A stretch of 64,000 bases of DNA, taken from JAMZMI01 sp963848175. Its GTDB lineage: Bacteria; Bacteroidota; Bacteroidia; Cytophagales; Cyclobacteriaceae. The position numbers were made by a program, and so were the translations under genes. The stretch lies in NCBI GenBank assembly GCA_963848175.1, contig CAWKCO010000003.1, positions 62,001 through 126,000 of the forward strand, written 5' to 3'. The notes under the pieces were generated by a model. The model did no database searches and had not been told where the DNA came from. It was given only the letters and a program-made list of their open reading frames with translations. Below, one piece after another: positions 63,844 through 64,000 of this stretch (the first letter of the stretch is position 1; each line of letters starts with the position of its first letter).

Positions 63844-64000
63844 TTAGTAAAGCTCCTTGTAATATTGATCTGCCATTCGGCGGCTCGTAAATTGCGGAAC
63901 CACTCCATCTATACCATTGAAGATAATCTCTTGCCACTTGTCGGGTGTGTCGTAGAATGCAGGCAGTACCCTTTCTTCTAGTAGTTTGTAGAGATTGTCG
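63844..64000 (-). CDS. Glycogen/alpha-glucan phosphorylase, C-terminal fragment
   Basis: The last 51 codons of a gene that runs off the window. The ending QFTSRRMADQYYKELY is the characteristic C-terminus of alpha-glucan phosphorylase-family proteins in Bacteroidota, preceded by VLPAFYDTPDKW. These enzymes release glucose-1-phosphate from storage glucans. The right inverted repeat of the neighbouring non-coding segment ends 5 bases beyond the stop codon. Confidence 0.78.
   Translation of the reverse strand, partial: DNLYKLLEERVLPAFYDTPDKWQEIIFNGIDGVVPQFTSRRMADQYYKELY

Noticed and set aside
1..64000. CRISPR arrays, tRNA or rRNA genes
   Set aside because: No regularly spaced direct repeats, cloverleaf-like or rRNA-like sequence was recognised by eye; a tRNA or CRISPR scan would be decisive.

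Overview
The window is most likely from a Bacteroidota chromosome, probably order Cytophagales. The evidence is AT-rich DNA, TAnnTTTG-type -7 promoter boxes, almost no Shine-Dalgarno sequences, DUF349/DUF2795/DUF2007 genes, an exosortase pair and a Bacteroidota-style ccm operon. No rRNA, tRNA, CRISPR array or intact transposase was seen.

Layout: 1-5.5 kb (minus strand) is a cytochrome c maturation operon (ccmB-C-D-E-F), a DUF2520 gene and the start of a UbiA-type prenyltransferase. 5.5-33.9 kb (plus strand) is one large exopolysaccharide locus. It makes nucleotide sugars (two UDP-glucuronate epimerase-like genes, rfbB/A/C, ugd, UDP-xylose synthase, a UDP-HexNAc dehydrogenase, glf) and PAPS (cysC, cysD, cysN, cysQ). 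It also encodes export and assembly proteins (Wza-like outer-membrane protein, Wzz, Wzx flippase, Wzy-like polymerase), several glycosyltransferases, an acyltransferase and an initiating phosphoglycosyltransferase. The likely product is a Wzx/Wzy-dependent acidic heteropolysaccharide, possibly containing galactofuranose and possibly sulfated. A two-gene exosortase unit (minus) and a WecA-like gene (plus) follow.

36.3-42.2 kb holds housekeeping genes (psd, gdh, cdsA, DUF2007, CPBP protease, dusB, EamA transporter). 42.3-44.2 kb has a PIN toxin-antitoxin pair beside an ABC permease whose 3' end is partly duplicated. 44.3-50.8 kb has queA, ispD, DUF2795, DUF349, ettA, a small membrane protein and a DinB-like gene. 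51-56.3 kb is a leucine operon (leuC, leuD, an isopropylmalate/citramalate synthase, leuB). 56.4-64 kb is an accessory stretch: two toxin-antitoxin loci with truncated toxins, a beta-helix lipoprotein, a hyaluronan-synthase-like glycosyltransferase, DUF1206, an S41 protease, a gene-poor segment bounded by 16-bp inverted repeats, and the 3' end of a glycogen phosphorylase-like gene.

Two features stand out. First, two S23-type four-helix-bundle genes sit inside biosynthetic operons (cysD|cysN and leuC|leuD), each bracketed by inverted repeats, and a gene-less repeat pair of similar design lies near 0.9-1.0 kb; this resembles the intervening sequences known from 23S rRNA genes. Second, about 20 or more single-base frameshifts break otherwise well-conserved genes, which looks more like sequence error than decay.
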